NCBI RefSeq assembly: GCF_000759535.1
Contig: NZ_CP009455.1
Location: 2,480,001 to 2,544,000, forward strand
Source: Pseudomonas cremoricolorata
GTDB taxonomy: Bacteria; Pseudomonadota; Gammaproteobacteria; Pseudomonadales; Pseudomonadaceae
Direction of reading: 5' to 3'
Length of the DNA: 64,000 nt
A program made the position numbers and the translations under genes. The notes beneath the pieces are model-generated. The model saw only the letters and a program-made list of their open reading frames with translations, did no database searches and was not told the DNA's origin. Shown in pieces: positions 37,959 to 47,390 of this stretch; within the stretch, counting starts at the first letter, position 1, and each line of letters begins with the position of its first letter.

Positions 37959-37983
37959 AAAAGGCCCTTGCGGGCCTTTTTTC
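37959..37983 (-). terminator. fdxA terminator (bidirectional)
   Basis: AAGGCCC TTG CGGGCCTT with A-rich 5' and T-rich 3' flanks lies between the RsmZ terminator and the convergent fdxA end, so it can stop transcripts from both sides. Confidence 0.8.
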
Positions 37984-37997
37984 GTATCAGGTACGTC

Positions 37998-38321
37998 TCA
38001 GCGTTCCAGGTCGCTGATCTTGCCAGTCTTGCCATCCCAGTCGGCCGCATCCGGCAGGGCATCTTTCTTCTCGGTGATGTTGGGCCAGATCTCTGCCAGC
38101 TCGGCATTGAGCTCGATGAAGTTCTCCATGCCAGCAGGAATTTCATCTTCCGAGAAGATGGCCTGGGCAGGGCACTCAGGCTCGCACAGCGCGCAGTCGA
38201 TGCACTCGTCAGGGTGAATGACCAGGAAGTTCGGGCCTTCGTAGAAGCAGTCCACCGGGCAGACCTCTACGCAATCGGTGTACTTGCACTTGATGCAGTT
38301 GTCGGTGACGACGAAGGACAT
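37998..38321 (-). CDS. fdxA: 7Fe ferredoxin FdxA
   Basis: The 107-residue protein begins [20 protein letters not shown] and has two clusters of cysteines: [17 protein letters not shown], with the insertion typical of a 3Fe-4S plus 4Fe-4S ferredoxin, and [12 protein letters not shown] for the second. It is the Azotobacter-type seven-iron electron carrier; the redox partner is unknown. It is divergent from nothing and downstream of mutS on the same strand (140 bases), the usual mutS-fdxA order in Pseudomonas. Confidence 0.96.
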   Translation of the reverse strand: MSFVVTDNCIKCKYTDCVEVCPVDCFYEGPNFLVIHPDECIDCALCEPECPAQAIFSEDEIPAGMENFIELNAELAEIWPNITEKKDALPDAADWDGKTGKISDLER

Positions 38322-38461
38322 TTCTAATTCTCTCCTCAGGCGACGGCAGCTTGCCCTTTTCCGCAGGGCAGCACGGTTCACGGAACATGGCCGCAGGCCA
38401 GGCTAATAACCTGCGGCACTCGCAAACCGCGCCGGATTCTACCAGCTTGCGCGGCGCAGCG

Positions 38462-41032
38462 TTATAACAGGTTTTTAAGTTGATATAGCATTTCGATAGC
38501 TTGACGCGGGGTGGTGTTATCCAGGTCCAGCTTGCCCAGTTTGTCGATAGCCGGGTGCGGGAGGCTAGCGAACAGGTCGCTCTGGTGCGGCGTCTGCACT
38601 TTGGCCGCTGGGGAGGCGGCGGGCGCTTCCTGGGGCAGACTGGCTGTTTCCAGTCGGCCGAGGTGCTCGCGCGCTCGCTGGATGACCTGTCCGGGTACTC
38701 CCGCCAACTGAGCTACCGCCAGGCCGTAGCTCTGACTCGCCGGGCCTGGCAACACATGGTGGAGAAAGACGATCCGCTCATTGTGCTCGGTGGCGTTGAG
38801 GTGGACGTTGGCCACCAAAGGCTCGCTTTCCGGCAGCACCGTCAGTTCGAAATAGTGCGTGGCGAACAGGGTGTAGGCGCGCAGCTGCGCCAGGCGCTCG
38901 GCCGCCGCCCAGGCCAAAGACAGGCCGTCGAAGGTACTGGTGCCGCGTCCCACTTCGTCCATCAGTACCAAGCTGCGGTCGGTAGCATTGTGCAGGATAT
39001 TGGCGGTTTCGCTCATCTCGACCATGAAGGTAGAGCGTCCACCTGCCAGGTCATCGCTGGAACCGATGCGGGTGAAAATACGATCCACCAGCGACAGCTC
39101 GCAACTGGCTGCGGGCACGAAGCTGCCGATATGCGCCATCAGCACGATCAGCGCAGTCTGGCGCATGTAGGTCGACTTACCGCCCATGTTCGGGCCGGTG
39201 ATGATCAACATGCGCGTGCTGTCGTCGAGGCTGAGGTCATTGGCCACGAATGGCGTGGTCAGGACCTGCTCGACCACCGGGTGACGGCCTTGGTCGATGC
39301 GCAGACACGGCTCGTCGACGAAGCTTGGGCAGTTCAGGTCGAGGTTCAGCGCGCGCTCGGCCAGGTTGCTCAGCACATCCACCTCGGCCAGGGCCGCGGC
39401 GCTGTCCTGCAGGGGTGCAAGGTGTCCGATCAGGGTTTCCAGCAGCGTTTCATACAGCTGCTTTTCCCGCGCCAGAGCACGGCTCTTGGCCGACAGCGCC
39501 TTGTCTTCGAAGGCCTTGAGCTCCGGGGTGATGAAGCGCTCGGCGCCTTTGAGGGTCTGCCTGCGGATGTAATCACCGGGGGCCTGTTCGGCCTGCTTGC
39601 TCGGCAGTTCGATGAAGTAGCCATGCACCCGGTTGTAGCCGACCTTGAGGTTGGCCAGGCCGGTACGGGCTTTCTCCCGTGCTTCGAGGTCGATCAGGAA
39701 TTGTCCGGCGTTCTCGCTGATGGCCAGCAGATCGTCCAGTTCACTGTCGTAACCCACCTTCAACACGCCACCGTCGCGGATCACCGCGGGTGGGTTGTCG
39801 ATGATGGCCCGCTCCAGCAGGCTCGCCAGCTCGGGATAGGTGCCGGTGATGGCGGCCAGTCGCGCCAGATGCGGCGCTTCCAGCTCGGACAAGGCATTTT
39901 GCAGTTCTGGCAGCGCGCCCAGGGCATCGCGCAGGCGCGCCAGATCACGCGGCCGCGCATTGCGCAGGCCGATACGCGCCAGAATGCGCTCGATGTCACC
40001 GATTTCCTTGAGCTGCGGCTGCAGCTTTTCGAAGCGGAAACCATCGAGCAGGCAGCGAATGGAGTCTTGCCGCGCCTTGAGCACCTTGGGATCGCGTAGC
40101 GGGCGGTTCAGCCAGCGCGACAGCAAGCGGCTGGCCATGGCGGTCTGGCAGCGGTCGATCACCGACTGCAGGGTATTGTCACGGCCACCTGCGAGGTTGA
40201 CGTCCAGCTCCAGATTGCGCCGGCTGGCACCATCGAGAATCACCGTGTCGTCCAGCCGTTCGTGGCGCAGGCTGCGCAAGTGCGGCAGGGTGGTGCGCTG
40301 GGTTTCCTTGGCGTACGCCAGCAGGCAACCGGCAGCGCCGATGGCCAGGGTCAGCTTGTCGCAGCCAAAGCCCTTGAGGTCTTTGGTCGCGAACTGCTGA
40401 CACAGGCTCTTGCGCGCCGAATCACGGTCGAAATCCCACGGCGCACGCCGCCGCGCGCCGCGGCGCTTTTCTGCCGGCAAGCCTTGTGGCCAGTCGTCGG
40501 GGAACAGCAGTTCGACCGGGTTGATCCGCTCGAGCTCGGCCAGCAGGTTTTCCCAGCCCTTGATCTCCTGGACCGTGAAGCTGCCGCTGGTGATATCCAG
40601 CACCGCCAGACCGAACAGGCGCTCATCGCCGAGCAAGGCCGCGATCAGGTTGTCGCGGCGCTCGTCGAGCAATGCTTCGTCGCTGACCGTGCCGGGGGTG
40701 ATGATACGCACCACCTGACGCTCGACCGGGCCCTTGCTGGTCGCAGGGTCGCCTATCTGCTCGCAGATCACCACCGACTCGCCCAGCTTGACCAGTTTGG
40801 CCAGATACCCTTCTACCGAGTGGAAGGGAATGCCGCACATGGGAATCGACTGACCCGCCGACTGGCCTCGAGCTGTCAGCGTGATGTCCAGCAATTTGGC
40901 AGCCTTCTTCGCATCCTCATAGAAGATCTCGTAGAAGTCGCCCATGCGATAGAACATCAGCTGGTCCGGGTGCTGGTTTTTCAGCTTCCAGTACTGTTGC
41001 ATCATCGGGGTGTGTGCGGAGAGGTCAGACAT
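38462..41032 (-). CDS. mutS: DNA mismatch repair protein MutS
   Basis: The 856-residue protein has the N-terminal mismatch-binding motif [11 protein letters not shown] (Phe-x-Glu), the connector and lever domains, and the C-terminal ABC-type ATPase with Walker [10 protein letters not shown] (near residue 616), [14 protein letters not shown], and Walker [16 protein letters not shown], plus a C-terminal HTH and dimerisation tail. It recognises mispairs and recruits MutL. It is divergent from pncC across only 182 bases. Confidence 0.98.
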   Translation of the reverse strand: MSDLSAHTPMMQQYWKLKNQHPDQLMFYRMGDFYEIFYEDAKKAAKLLDITLTARGQSAGQSIPMCGIPFHSVEGYLAKLVKLGESVVICEQIGDPATSKGPVERQVVRIITPGTVSDEALLDERRDNLIAALLGDERLFGLAVLDITSGSFTVQEIKGWENLLAELERINPVELLFPDDWPQGLPAEKRRGARRRAPWDFDRDSARKSLCQQFATKDLKGFGCDKLTLAIGAAGCLLAYAKETQRTTLPHLRSLRHERLDDTVILDGASRRNLELDVNLAGGRDNTLQSVIDRCQTAMASRLLSRWLNRPLRDPKVLKARQDSIRCLLDGFRFEKLQPQLKEIGDIERILARIGLRNARPRDLARLRDALGALPELQNALSELEAPHLARLAAITGTYPELASLLERAIIDNPPAVIRDGGVLKVGYDSELDDLLAISENAGQFLIDLEAREKARTGLANLKVGYNRVHGYFIELPSKQAEQAPGDYIRRQTLKGAERFITPELKAFEDKALSAKSRALAREKQLYETLLETLIGHLAPLQDSAAALAEVDVLSNLAERALNLDLNCPSFVDEPCLRIDQGRHPVVEQVLTTPFVANDLSLDDSTRMLIITGPNMGGKSTYMRQTALIVLMAHIGSFVPAASCELSLVDRIFTRIGSSDDLAGGRSTFMVEMSETANILHNATDRSLVLMDEVGRGTSTFDGLSLAWAAAERLAQLRAYTLFATHYFELTVLPESEPLVANVHLNATEHNERIVFLHHVLPGPASQSYGLAVAQLAGVPGQVIQRAREHLGRLETASLPQEAPAASPAAKVQTPHQSDLFASLPHPAIDKLGKLDLDNTTPRQAIEMLYQLKNLL

Positions 41033-41214
41033 TCAAGGGCCTTGCAGCGGTGATTCGGTGGGCTTGGATGAAGGCCGCGAATGTTACAGACTTTTCGCGC
41101 CGGGTGCAGGGACGTGGCGGTGCAGGGTACGACCCGCCAGCGGCTGCAACCAAGCCAGGCTGCGCTTGTCTGACCCTGCAGGAGTGGTAGGGTAGGTCGA
41201 TTTCCTTCAGGAGC
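41033..41214. other. mutS-pncC divergent spacer, empty insertion hotspot
   Basis: The 182 bases separate divergent mutS and pncC. In many P. fluorescens and related genomes this junction carries R/F-type tailocin or prophage genes. Here there are no phage genes, no att-like duplication that I can see, and only the two starts. TTCAGGAG is the pncC Shine-Dalgarno at 41205-41212. Confidence 0.6.
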
Positions 41215-41703
41215 ATGGCCGTGAATTGCATCACGTCACTGAGCGCGCGTCTGGGTGAGCACCTGCAACGCTTGAATGCTCAGGTCGCAACCGCCGAATC
41301 CTGCACCGGCGGCGGTATCGCCGAGGCGATCACGCGCGTGCCCGGCAGCTCGGCATGGTTCGAGGCCGGCTATGTCACGTATTCCAATCAGCAGAAAACC
41401 CGTCAGCTGGGCGTACCGGCAGCGTTGTTCGAGCAGGTCGGTGCGGTCAGTCAGGAGGTCGTCGAAGCCATGGTACGCGGTGCCCAGGCCGCGAGCGGTG
41501 CGCGCTTCGCCGTTGCGGTGAGCGGTGTTGCAGGCCCCGGCGGCGGCTCGCCGAGCAAGCCGGTCGGTACGGTGTGGCTGGCCTGGGGTGATGGCGCTCG
41601 GGTACACAGTCAACGACACCAGTTCGCCGGTGACCGCGACGCTGTGCGCGAACAGTCCGTGCGTGCAGCGCTAGACGGCTTGTTACAGCTTGGCGCCGAG
41701 TAA
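41215..41703 (+). CDS. pncC: Nicotinamide-nucleotide amidase (CinA C-terminal type)
   Basis: The 162-residue protein is a stand-alone CinA C-terminal domain: VATAESCTGGGIAEAITRVP near the N-terminus, FEAGYVTYSN, and VSGVAGPGGGSPSKPVGTVW. The family deamidates nicotinamide mononucleotide to recycle it into NAD. The N-terminal MoeA-like COG1058 domain of full CinA is absent, as is usual in proteobacteria. It precedes recA by 100 bases, its standard place. Confidence 0.96.
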   Translation: MAVNCITSLSARLGEHLQRLNAQVATAESCTGGGIAEAITRVPGSSAWFEAGYVTYSNQQKTRQLGVPAALFEQVGAVSQEVVEAMVRGAQAASGARFAVAVSGVAGPGGGSPSKPVGTVWLAWGDGARVHSQRHQFAGDRDAVREQSVRAALDGLLQLGAE

Positions 41704-41747
41704 ATTGCAGGCAGGGGTATGCGCAACTGCATCCCTGTGAAATAATA

Positions 41748-41763
41748 CTGGCTACTTATACAG
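41748..41763 (+). promoter_or_regulatory. LexA (SOS) box of recA
   Basis: CTGGCTACTTATACAG matches the CTG-N10-CAG LexA operator of gammaproteobacteria, 41 bases before the recA ATG and overlapping the likely -10 region, so LexA would block polymerase. Confidence 0.9.
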
Positions 41764-41803
41764 TGTATGGCCATCAGGGCCAGTCGATCACGTGAGGATT
41801 TCA

Positions 41804-42871
41804 ATGGACGACAACAAGAAGCGCGCCTTGGCTGCGGCCCTGGGTCAAATCGAACGTCAGTTTGGCAAAGGCGCGGTCATGCGCATGGGCGACCATGAGC
41901 GTCAACGCATTCCCGCCATTTCCACCGGCTCGCTGGGCCTGGATATCGCGCTGGGCATCGGCGGCCTGCCAAAGGGCCGTATCGTCGAGATCTACGGTCC
42001 GGAGTCTTCGGGTAAAACCACGCTGACCCTGTCGGTGATTGCCGAAGCACAAAAGGCCGGTGCCACCTGCGCCTTCGTCGATGCCGAACATGCGCTCGAT
42101 CCTGAGTATGCCGGCAAGCTGGGCGTCAATGTCGACGACCTGCTGGTCTCGCAGCCCGATACCGGTGAGCAGGCGCTGGAAATCACCGACATGCTGGTGC
42201 GCTCCAACGCAGTCGACGTGATCATCGTCGACTCCGTCGCGGCACTGGTGCCCAAGGCCGAAATCGAAGGTGAAATGGGCGACATGCACGTGGGCTTGCA
42301 GGCGCGTCTGATGTCCCAGGCCTTGCGCAAGATTACCGGCAACATCAAGAACGCCAACTGTCTGGTGATCTTCATCAACCAGATCCGTATGAAGATCGGC
42401 GTCATGTTCGGCAGCCCGGAAACCACCACCGGTGGTAACGCGCTGAAGTTCTACGCGTCGGTCCGTCTGGACATTCGCCGTACCGGCGCAGTCAAGGAAG
42501 GCGACGAAGTGGTGGGTAGCGAAACCCGCGTCAAGATCGTCAAGAACAAGGTCTCGCCGCCGTTCCGTCAGGCCGAATTCCAGATTCTCTATGGCAAAGG
42601 CATTTATCGAAACGGCGAAATCATCGACTTGGGTGTTGCGCAGGGTCTGGTCGAGAAGTCAGGTGCCTGGTACAGCTACCAGGGCAACAAGATCGGCCAA
42701 GGCAAGGCCAACGCTGCCAAGTACCTGGCAGAAAATCCGGCCATTGGCTCGGAAATCGAGAAGCAGATTCGTGACAAGCTGCTCAATGTCAGCGCAGTCG
42801 CCGAAGCAGGCAAGGCTGCAGCGCAAACGGCGGATGCCAGCGATGTAGCTGACGCTGAAGCAGGCCTCTGA
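41804..42871 (+). CDS. recA: Recombinase RecA
   Basis: The 355-residue protein starts [20 protein letters not shown]. Walker A is [10 protein letters not shown] (about 65-74), Walker [11 protein letters not shown], the L2 loop region [20 protein letters not shown], and the C-terminus is acidic ([12 protein letters not shown]). It performs strand exchange and drives LexA self-cleavage. A LexA box lies upstream and its modulator recX is nine bases downstream, so SOS induction of recA should also raise recX. Confidence 0.99.
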   Translation: MDDNKKRALAAALGQIERQFGKGAVMRMGDHERQRIPAISTGSLGLDIALGIGGLPKGRIVEIYGPESSGKTTLTLSVIAEAQKAGATCAFVDAEHALDPEYAGKLGVNVDDLLVSQPDTGEQALEITDMLVRSNAVDVIIVDSVAALVPKAEIEGEMGDMHVGLQARLMSQALRKITGNIKNANCLVIFINQIRMKIGVMFGSPETTTGGNALKFYASVRLDIRRTGAVKEGDEVVGSETRVKIVKNKVSPPFRQAEFQILYGKGIYRNGEIIDLGVAQGLVEKSGAWYSYQGNKIGQGKANAAKYLAENPAIGSEIEKQIRDKLLNVSAVAEAGKAAAQTADASDVADAEAGL

Positions 42872-42879
42872 GCCAACGT

Positions 42880-43347
42880 ATGACCGTTGTGCTGGACACT
42901 CCTGTTGCCGTACGGCGCACCGCCATGGACCTGCTGGCACGCAGGGAACATGGCCGGGTCGAACTGACGCGCAAGTTGCGTCAGCGAGGAGCCAGCGACG
43001 AGCTGATCGAGCCTGCGCTCGATCGGCTTGCCGAAGAAGGGCTTCTCAGTGAAGCCCGCTATTTGGAAAGTTTCATCCGCTACAAATCCAACGCGGGTTA
43101 TGGGCCTGCACGTATTCGCGAGGATCTCGGGCAGCGCGGCTTGGACCGAGCCGATGTCGAGCACGCGTTACGAGCGTCTGGGGTGCACTGGTCTGAGAAG
43201 CTGCGGGACGTCTGGCAGCGCAAATTCTCTGGGCAACTTCCTGAAGATGCACGCAGTCGCGCCCAGCAAACTCGGTTTCTCGCCTACCGCGGCTTCTCGA
43301 TGGAAATGATCGGCCGCTTGCTCAACGGCCGTGATCTGGACGACTGA
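42880..43347 (+). CDS. recX: RecA regulator RecX
   Basis: The 155-residue all-helical protein has the three-repeat RecX pattern: [39 protein letters not shown] (with ARIREDL) and the C-terminal [20 protein letters not shown]. RecX blocks RecA filament growth. It lies eight bases after recA. The convergent LOG-family gene ends only four bases beyond its stop, leaving no room for a terminator. Confidence 0.95.
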   Translation: MTVVLDTPVAVRRTAMDLLARREHGRVELTRKLRQRGASDELIEPALDRLAEEGLLSEARYLESFIRYKSNAGYGPARIREDLGQRGLDRADVEHALRASGVHWSEKLRDVWQRKFSGQLPEDARSRAQQTRFLAYRGFSMEMIGRLLNGRDLDD

Positions 43348-43351
43348 GTCG

Positions 43352-44470
43352 TTAACGGGTTTTCAGCACTTCCTGAACATCGCCTTGTAGAACCGAGGCA
43401 GTAGACTGTTCCCAGTTTTCCGCGGTGTTGACGAAATCGATCAACGCACGCAGACGCCCCTGATTGCGGCCGCCAAAGGCGAAAGTCAGCCGGGTCAACT
43501 CAAGGTACTCCTCCGGCTCATTGGCGATGCGGCTGTCAGCGCTCTGGCTGAAGCTGCCACTGAGGCGCAGGTCGGCGAACCGCTGCTCGAGTTCGCGCAG
43601 AGCGCTGTCACTCAGTGGTCGCCGCAGGCGGATCATGAATTCGTGCTGCAGCCAGCGACTTGAATGGTAGTTGCTGTAAAACTGTTCGATTTCCTCGACA
43701 GCCTCTTCTGCGCTGGACACCAGGCGCATCAGCTTGAGGTCGTCGGGCAGGATGTAGCGGTTCTCTTGCAGTTGGCGTTGCAGGAACGTCAGGCAATCCT
43801 TCCAGAACGTGCCGTCCGGCGAATCGAGCAGCACCACCGGCACCAAGGGGCTTTTGCCCGTCTGGATCAGCGTGAGTACTTCCAGTGCTTCATCGAGCGT
43901 ACCAAAACCGCCAGGGCAGAGCACCAAAGCATCGGCCTCCTTGACGAAGAACAGCTTGCGAATGAAGAAGAAGTGGAAGGGCAGCAGTTTGTCGGTGCCG
44001 TCGACGGTGGCATTGGCATGCTGCTCGAAAGGCAGGGCGATATTGAAGCCCAGAGCGTGTTCACTGCCTGCACCCTCATGGGCTGCGGCCATGATGCCGC
44101 CCCCAGCACCGGTGATCACCATCATCTCGGACCGTGCCAGCTCCGCACCTAGCTCACGAGCCAGGCCATACAAAGGATGCTCCAGCGGCGTGCGTGCCGA
44201 GCCAAACACGGTCACTTTACGCCTGCCTTTGTAGCGCTGCAGGGTGCGGAAAGCGTGGTCCAGCTCACGTAGGGTCTGCAGGGTGATCTTGGCATTCCAG
44301 CGGTCGCGGTCGTCGTGGGCCATGCGCAGGATGGTCAGCATCATGTCGCGGTACAGGGGCAAGTTGGGGCTGTCGGGCGCGACCTGCTGCAGTTGCAGGT
44401 CGAGACTGCTCAAATCGATGCCGTTGTCGCGGAAATGGCTGAGCAGATGGTCATTGGGCTGGTAGGGCAT
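43352..44470 (-). CDS. LOG-family (TIGR00730-like) Rossmann-fold protein
   Basis: The 372-residue protein carries the nucleotide-binding motifs of the LOG/lysine-decarboxylase-like family, VTVFGSART, MVITGAGGGIMAAAHEGA and PGGFGTLDEALE. The family includes cytokinin-type and purine nucleotide phosphoribohydrolases (PpnN). Compared with short LOG proteins it has about 80 extra N-terminal residues and about 100 C-terminal residues rich in helices. The substrate cannot be told from sequence. The gene reads toward recX, probably from its own promoter near 44560-44575 (TACTAG on the minus strand). Confidence 0.8.
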   Translation of the reverse strand: MPYQPNDHLLSHFRDNGIDLSSLDLQLQQVAPDSPNLPLYRDMMLTILRMAHDDRDRWNAKITLQTLRELDHAFRTLQRYKGRRKVTVFGSARTPLEHPLYGLARELGAELARSEMMVITGAGGGIMAAAHEGAGSEHALGFNIALPFEQHANATVDGTDKLLPFHFFFIRKLFFVKEADALVLCPGGFGTLDEALEVLTLIQTGKSPLVPVVLLDSPDGTFWKDCLTFLQRQLQENRYILPDDLKLMRLVSSAEEAVEEIEQFYSNYHSSRWLQHEFMIRLRRPLSDSALRELEQRFADLRLSGSFSQSADSRIANEPEEYLELTRLTFAFGGRNQGRLRALIDFVNTAENWEQSTASVLQGDVQEVLKTR

Positions 44471-44713
44471 TCAAGGTCTCCTTCTGCAGCGGGCAGTGGG
44501 GTGCCAGGCGAGTCATTGCACCTCACTCGGTCACGGCTGCGTGCCTTCACGATAAGCGCTCTAGTATGCATGCCGAAGGTTGCTGCGGGGAGGTAAGCGT
44601 GTGCCGGCTTGCCTGAGCAAAGGGCCTGTGAGTAGTGTCGAGCGACGTGCAACCAGTGTATTCGAGGCGCTAGCGCAGTGCAGCGCGCTGGGCGCGCCGC
44701 ACGACGGGCGGGA
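44471..44713. other. Spacer between two minus-strand genes
   Basis: A 243-base stretch upstream of the LOG-family gene and downstream of the small secreted-protein gene. It carries the likely LOG-gene promoter and Shine-Dalgarno (GGAGAC on the minus strand just before 44470). I see no ORF or RNA with support. Confidence 0.4.
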
Positions 44714-45130
44714 TTACTTCTTGCCGGTCATGCCGCAGCTGGCTGCGTTGAAGGCCTGGTCGCCGATCTGGCGGTTGGTTTTGTACTCGCTGAAGCGATA
44801 GACCATAACTGCGCCCTTTTTCATCAACTGGCGATAGCCACTGTTGTTGCAGACGCTGGCACCCAACTGGTCACGGACTTTTTCCGGGCTCATGGCCATT
44901 TCCCGAGCCTGACCCTCACGCACGCTGAGATGGTTGATCAGCGCCCGACCTTCGACCGTATAACCTTGGTCGAGGATGTCTTCGTTGATGGCGCGAGGGG
45001 TGCCTTTGCTGCTTTCCTTGGCGACCTTCTGCAGCTCCTGGTTGAGCTCGTAGTCCTGCTTGGAGGCCGCTTGGGCAGCCAGTGGCAAGGCCAGCAGCAG
45101 GCTCAGGGTCGGGACGATGATGCGCAGCAT
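44714..45130 (-). CDS. Small secreted protein, PA3611-like (quorum-sensing-regulated virulence factor family)
   Basis: The 138-residue precursor has a clean signal peptide, MLRIIVPTLSLLLALPLAAQA, with cleavage near residue 21. The mature part is alpha-helical and charged with two cysteines (in SVCNNSG and AASCGM) likely to form a disulphide. Position, near recX and upstream of erdR/dgkA, matches P. aeruginosa PA3611, a secreted quorum-sensing-regulated protein of similar size. That match is from synteny and general shape, not from an alignment. The molecular function is unknown. Confidence 0.6.
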   Translation of the reverse strand: MLRIIVPTLSLLLALPLAAQAASKQDYELNQELQKVAKESSKGTPRAINEDILDQGYTVEGRALINHLSVREGQAREMAMSPEKVRDQLGASVCNNSGYRQLMKKGAVMVYRFSEYKTNRQIGDQAFNAASCGMTGKK

Positions 45131-45356
45131 GGAGTTCTCCTGATTCGATGACTGGTCGGTTGGACCGGTTTGAAAGTAGGGCGTTCCCTGAGTCCAGGCG
45201 ACGTGACGCAGTCGGACCGGAGCGGATGGCGCTGATTATAGAGGTCAGCGCGTGCAGTCCACACGGCAATTGCATGGGCCTCTGGTAAACTGCGCCTCTT
45301 TTTTGAAAGCGAGTCGCTCCAGTGTGCGTTCCTCCACGTCATCGCCGGCTGCAACC

Positions 45357-46067
45357 ATGAGCCACGCTGTCGCGCGTCTGCGCGCCGAGCGTCTGGCGCG
45401 CAGCAACAAGCCGTTTGTTGCTCGGGGTTCCCGGGCCCTGCGTTGCCCCGGCTGTCGCGTCATCGCCAGCCACTGCCTGTGCGCCTTGAAGCCACGGGTC
45501 GACGCGGGCGCCGGCATGTGCCTGATCATGCATGACACCGAACCGTTGAAACCGACCAATACGGGCTGGCTGATTGCCGACCTGGTCGAAGACACCTTCG
45601 CGTTCGGCTGGCAGCGCAAGGAAGTCGACCACGCCCTGCTCGAACTGCTGGCACAGCCTCATTGGCAGCCCTATCTGGTATTTCCCGGTGAGTTCGTCGC
45701 GCCAGAGCGCGTCGTCAGTGAAGCGGCGCCGGCGCCGGGCAAGCGTGCGCTGTTCATCCTGCTCGACGCGACCTGGACCGAGGCGCGCAAGATGTTCCGC
45801 AAAAGCCCCTACCTCGACCAGTTTCCGGTACTTAGCCTGCAACCCGAACAGATGTCGCGCTACCGGCTGCGCCGCTCCAAGCGCGATGACCATTTCTGCA
45901 CCGCCGAGGTGGCCGCCATGTGCCTGGAGCTTGCCGGCGATCGCCAGGCAGCGCAGGCGCTGGATGCCTATCTCGATGTGTTCAGCCTGCATTACCTCAG
46001 TGGCAAACGGCATTTGCCGCTGGACCTTGACGATGCCGTGCATAAGCAACTCAAGACCTTTCTTTAG
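45357..46067 (+). CDS. tapT: DTW-domain tRNA-uridine aminocarboxypropyltransferase
   Basis: From ATG 45357 the product is 236 residues. It has a zinc-type cysteine set near the N-terminus (CPGCRVIASHCLC) and the DxTW motif of the family, here LDATWTEARKM, followed by YRLRRSKRDDHFCTAEV. TapT (YfiP) makes acp3U47 in E. coli tRNAs using SAM. No good Shine-Dalgarno precedes the ATG; an in-frame GTG at 45324 would add 11 residues. The gene stands alone, followed by a 245-base spacer. Confidence 0.85.
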   Translation: MSHAVARLRAERLARSNKPFVARGSRALRCPGCRVIASHCLCALKPRVDAGAGMCLIMHDTEPLKPTNTGWLIADLVEDTFAFGWQRKEVDHALLELLAQPHWQPYLVFPGEFVAPERVVSEAAPAPGKRALFILLDATWTEARKMFRKSPYLDQFPVLSLQPEQMSRYRLRRSKRDDHFCTAEVAAMCLELAGDRQAAQALDAYLDVFSLHYLSGKRHLPLDLDDAVHKQLKTFL

Positions 46068-46312
46068 TACAAAGGGCATAGCGGGCGATTTGCTTCATAC
46101 TTGGCGGGGCGGCGGGCAAGGGGGTTAATTGGCTTGACCCCTCGCAGCGCGCTCGGCATCCTTGGCGCCGTTTCCAGAACAGCGCGCCTGCACCAGCCTG
46201 GCGCTGGCGATGCCTTTGCTTCAGACGTCCCCGCCGTTCATGCCGTGAGTTGCCCGCCAGGCGACGCGATAGCTGCCTTGCACACCTGGCACAGAACAGG
46301 ATCAACAGATCG
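46068..46312 (+). other. Spacer upstream of erdR
   Basis: These 245 bases between the DTW gene and erdR contain no ORF with support. The erdR ribosome site is weak (AACAGGATC about 15 bases before the ATG). A TTGACC at 46131-46136 could be a -35 element, but I see no matching -10. Confidence 0.3.
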
Positions 46313-46963
46313 ATGGCCACATACGAAGTCCTGATAGCCGATGACCACCCGCTGTTTCGAAGCGCCTTGCGCCAAGCCATCACGCTGGGTCTCGGCGAAG
46401 GTGTGCGGATCGTTGAAGTGGCGAGCATCGCCGAACTGGAAACCCGCCTTGCCGAGAAAGCGGATTGGGATCTGGTGCTGCTGGACCTGAACATGCCCGG
46501 TGCCTATGGCTTCTCCGGCCTGGTTCTGCTGCGCGGTCAGTATCCGCAGATTCCGGTGGTGATGGTCTCGGCCCAGGAAGAGGCCGCCGTCGTGGTGAAA
46601 TCCCGCGAATTCGGCGCCAGCGGCTTCATTCCCAAGTCCAGTCCGCTGGAAACCTTGCAGGATGCTGTGCAGAAGGTGCTCGATGGCGAAGTGTGGTGGC
46701 CGCCTCAGGCGTTCGACAAGGTGGATGTCTCGGCTGAAGCGAAAGCCGCCAGCGAAGGTCTGGCGAGCCTGACCCCGCAGCAGTTCCGGGTGTTGACCAT
46801 GGTCTGCGAGGGGCTGTTGAACAAGCAGATCGCCTACGAGCTGAGCGTTTCCGAGGCAACGATCAAGGCGCACGTAACGGCCATCTTCCGCAAGCTCGGC
46901 GTGCGCACCCGCACTCAGGCAGCGCTGCTGCTGCAACAACTGGAGTCCGTGGCGGGCAATTGA
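46313..46963 (+). CDS. erdR: LuxR-family response regulator ErdR
   Basis: The 216-residue protein pairs a receiver domain (LIADDHPLFRSAL; phospho-acceptor Asp58 in LLDLNMPG; Lys in GFIPKSS) with a LuxR/NarL HTH (LTPQQFRVLTMVCEGLLNKQ, then IKAHVTAIFRKLGVRTRTQA). Position next to dgkA matches ErdR (PA3604), reported to act in ethanol and acetate metabolism. No kinase gene is adjacent, so it is an orphan regulator here. Upstream starts in the same frame (46250) lack a ribosome site. Confidence 0.85.
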   Translation: MATYEVLIADDHPLFRSALRQAITLGLGEGVRIVEVASIAELETRLAEKADWDLVLLDLNMPGAYGFSGLVLLRGQYPQIPVVMVSAQEEAAVVVKSREFGASGFIPKSSPLETLQDAVQKVLDGEVWWPPQAFDKVDVSAEAKAASEGLASLTPQQFRVLTMVCEGLLNKQIAYELSVSEATIKAHVTAIFRKLGVRTRTQAALLLQQLESVAGN

Positions 46964-46988
46964 GCCGCCACCCCTCTCCCGACTTTTC

Positions 46989-47008
46989 CGCCCTGACGGG
47001 CTTTTATC
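46989..47008 (+). terminator. Weak terminator after erdR
   Basis: CGCCCTGACGGGCTTTTAT: a short 4-5 base GC stem followed by T4, about 26 bases after the erdR stop. The stem is short, so confidence is modest. Confidence 0.5.
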
Positions 47009-47024
47009 TGATGAAGTGATCGCT

Positions 47025-47387
47025 ATGTCGCCATTCAAGGGCCAGACCGGCCTGAAACGTATCTTCAACGCGGCCAGCTACTCGTTTGATGGCTTGCGCG
47101 CAGCCTTCATCGGCGAGGCCGCATTCCGCCAGTTGGTATTGCTCAACGTGATTCTGATTCCACTGGCCTGCTGGTTGTCGGTCAGTCGTGCCGAGCGGGC
47201 AGTGCTGATTGCTGTATGCCTGCTGGGCCTGATCGTCGAGCTGCTCAACTCGGCCGTCGAAGCTGCCATCGATCGTATTTCGCTGGACCGTCACCCGCTG
47301 TCGAAGAACGCCAAGGACATGGGCAGCGCAGCGCAGCTGGTAGCGCTGAGCATGGTCGCGGTGGTCTGGGCTGTGATTCTGCTGTAA
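47025..47387 (+). CDS. dgkA: Diacylglycerol kinase
   Basis: The 120-residue protein from ATG 47025 (MSPFKGQTGLKRIFNAASYS) has the DgkA pattern: an amphipathic N-terminal helix and three membrane segments, with the signature ELLNSAVEAAIDRI and KNAKDMGSAAQLVAL. It phosphorylates diacylglycerol to phosphatidic acid, recycling lipid from membrane-derived glucan synthesis back to CdsA. The stop is three bases from the convergent finR end. Confidence 0.95.
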   Translation: MSPFKGQTGLKRIFNAASYSFDGLRAAFIGEAAFRQLVLLNVILIPLACWLSVSRAERAVLIAVCLLGLIVELLNSAVEAAIDRISLDRHPLSKNAKDMGSAAQLVALSMVAVVWAVILL

Positions 47388-47390
47388 TTC

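Noticed and set aside
46101..46334. Small ORF upstream of erdR
   Set aside because: Lacks a ribosome site and similarity, overlaps the erdR start in another frame.
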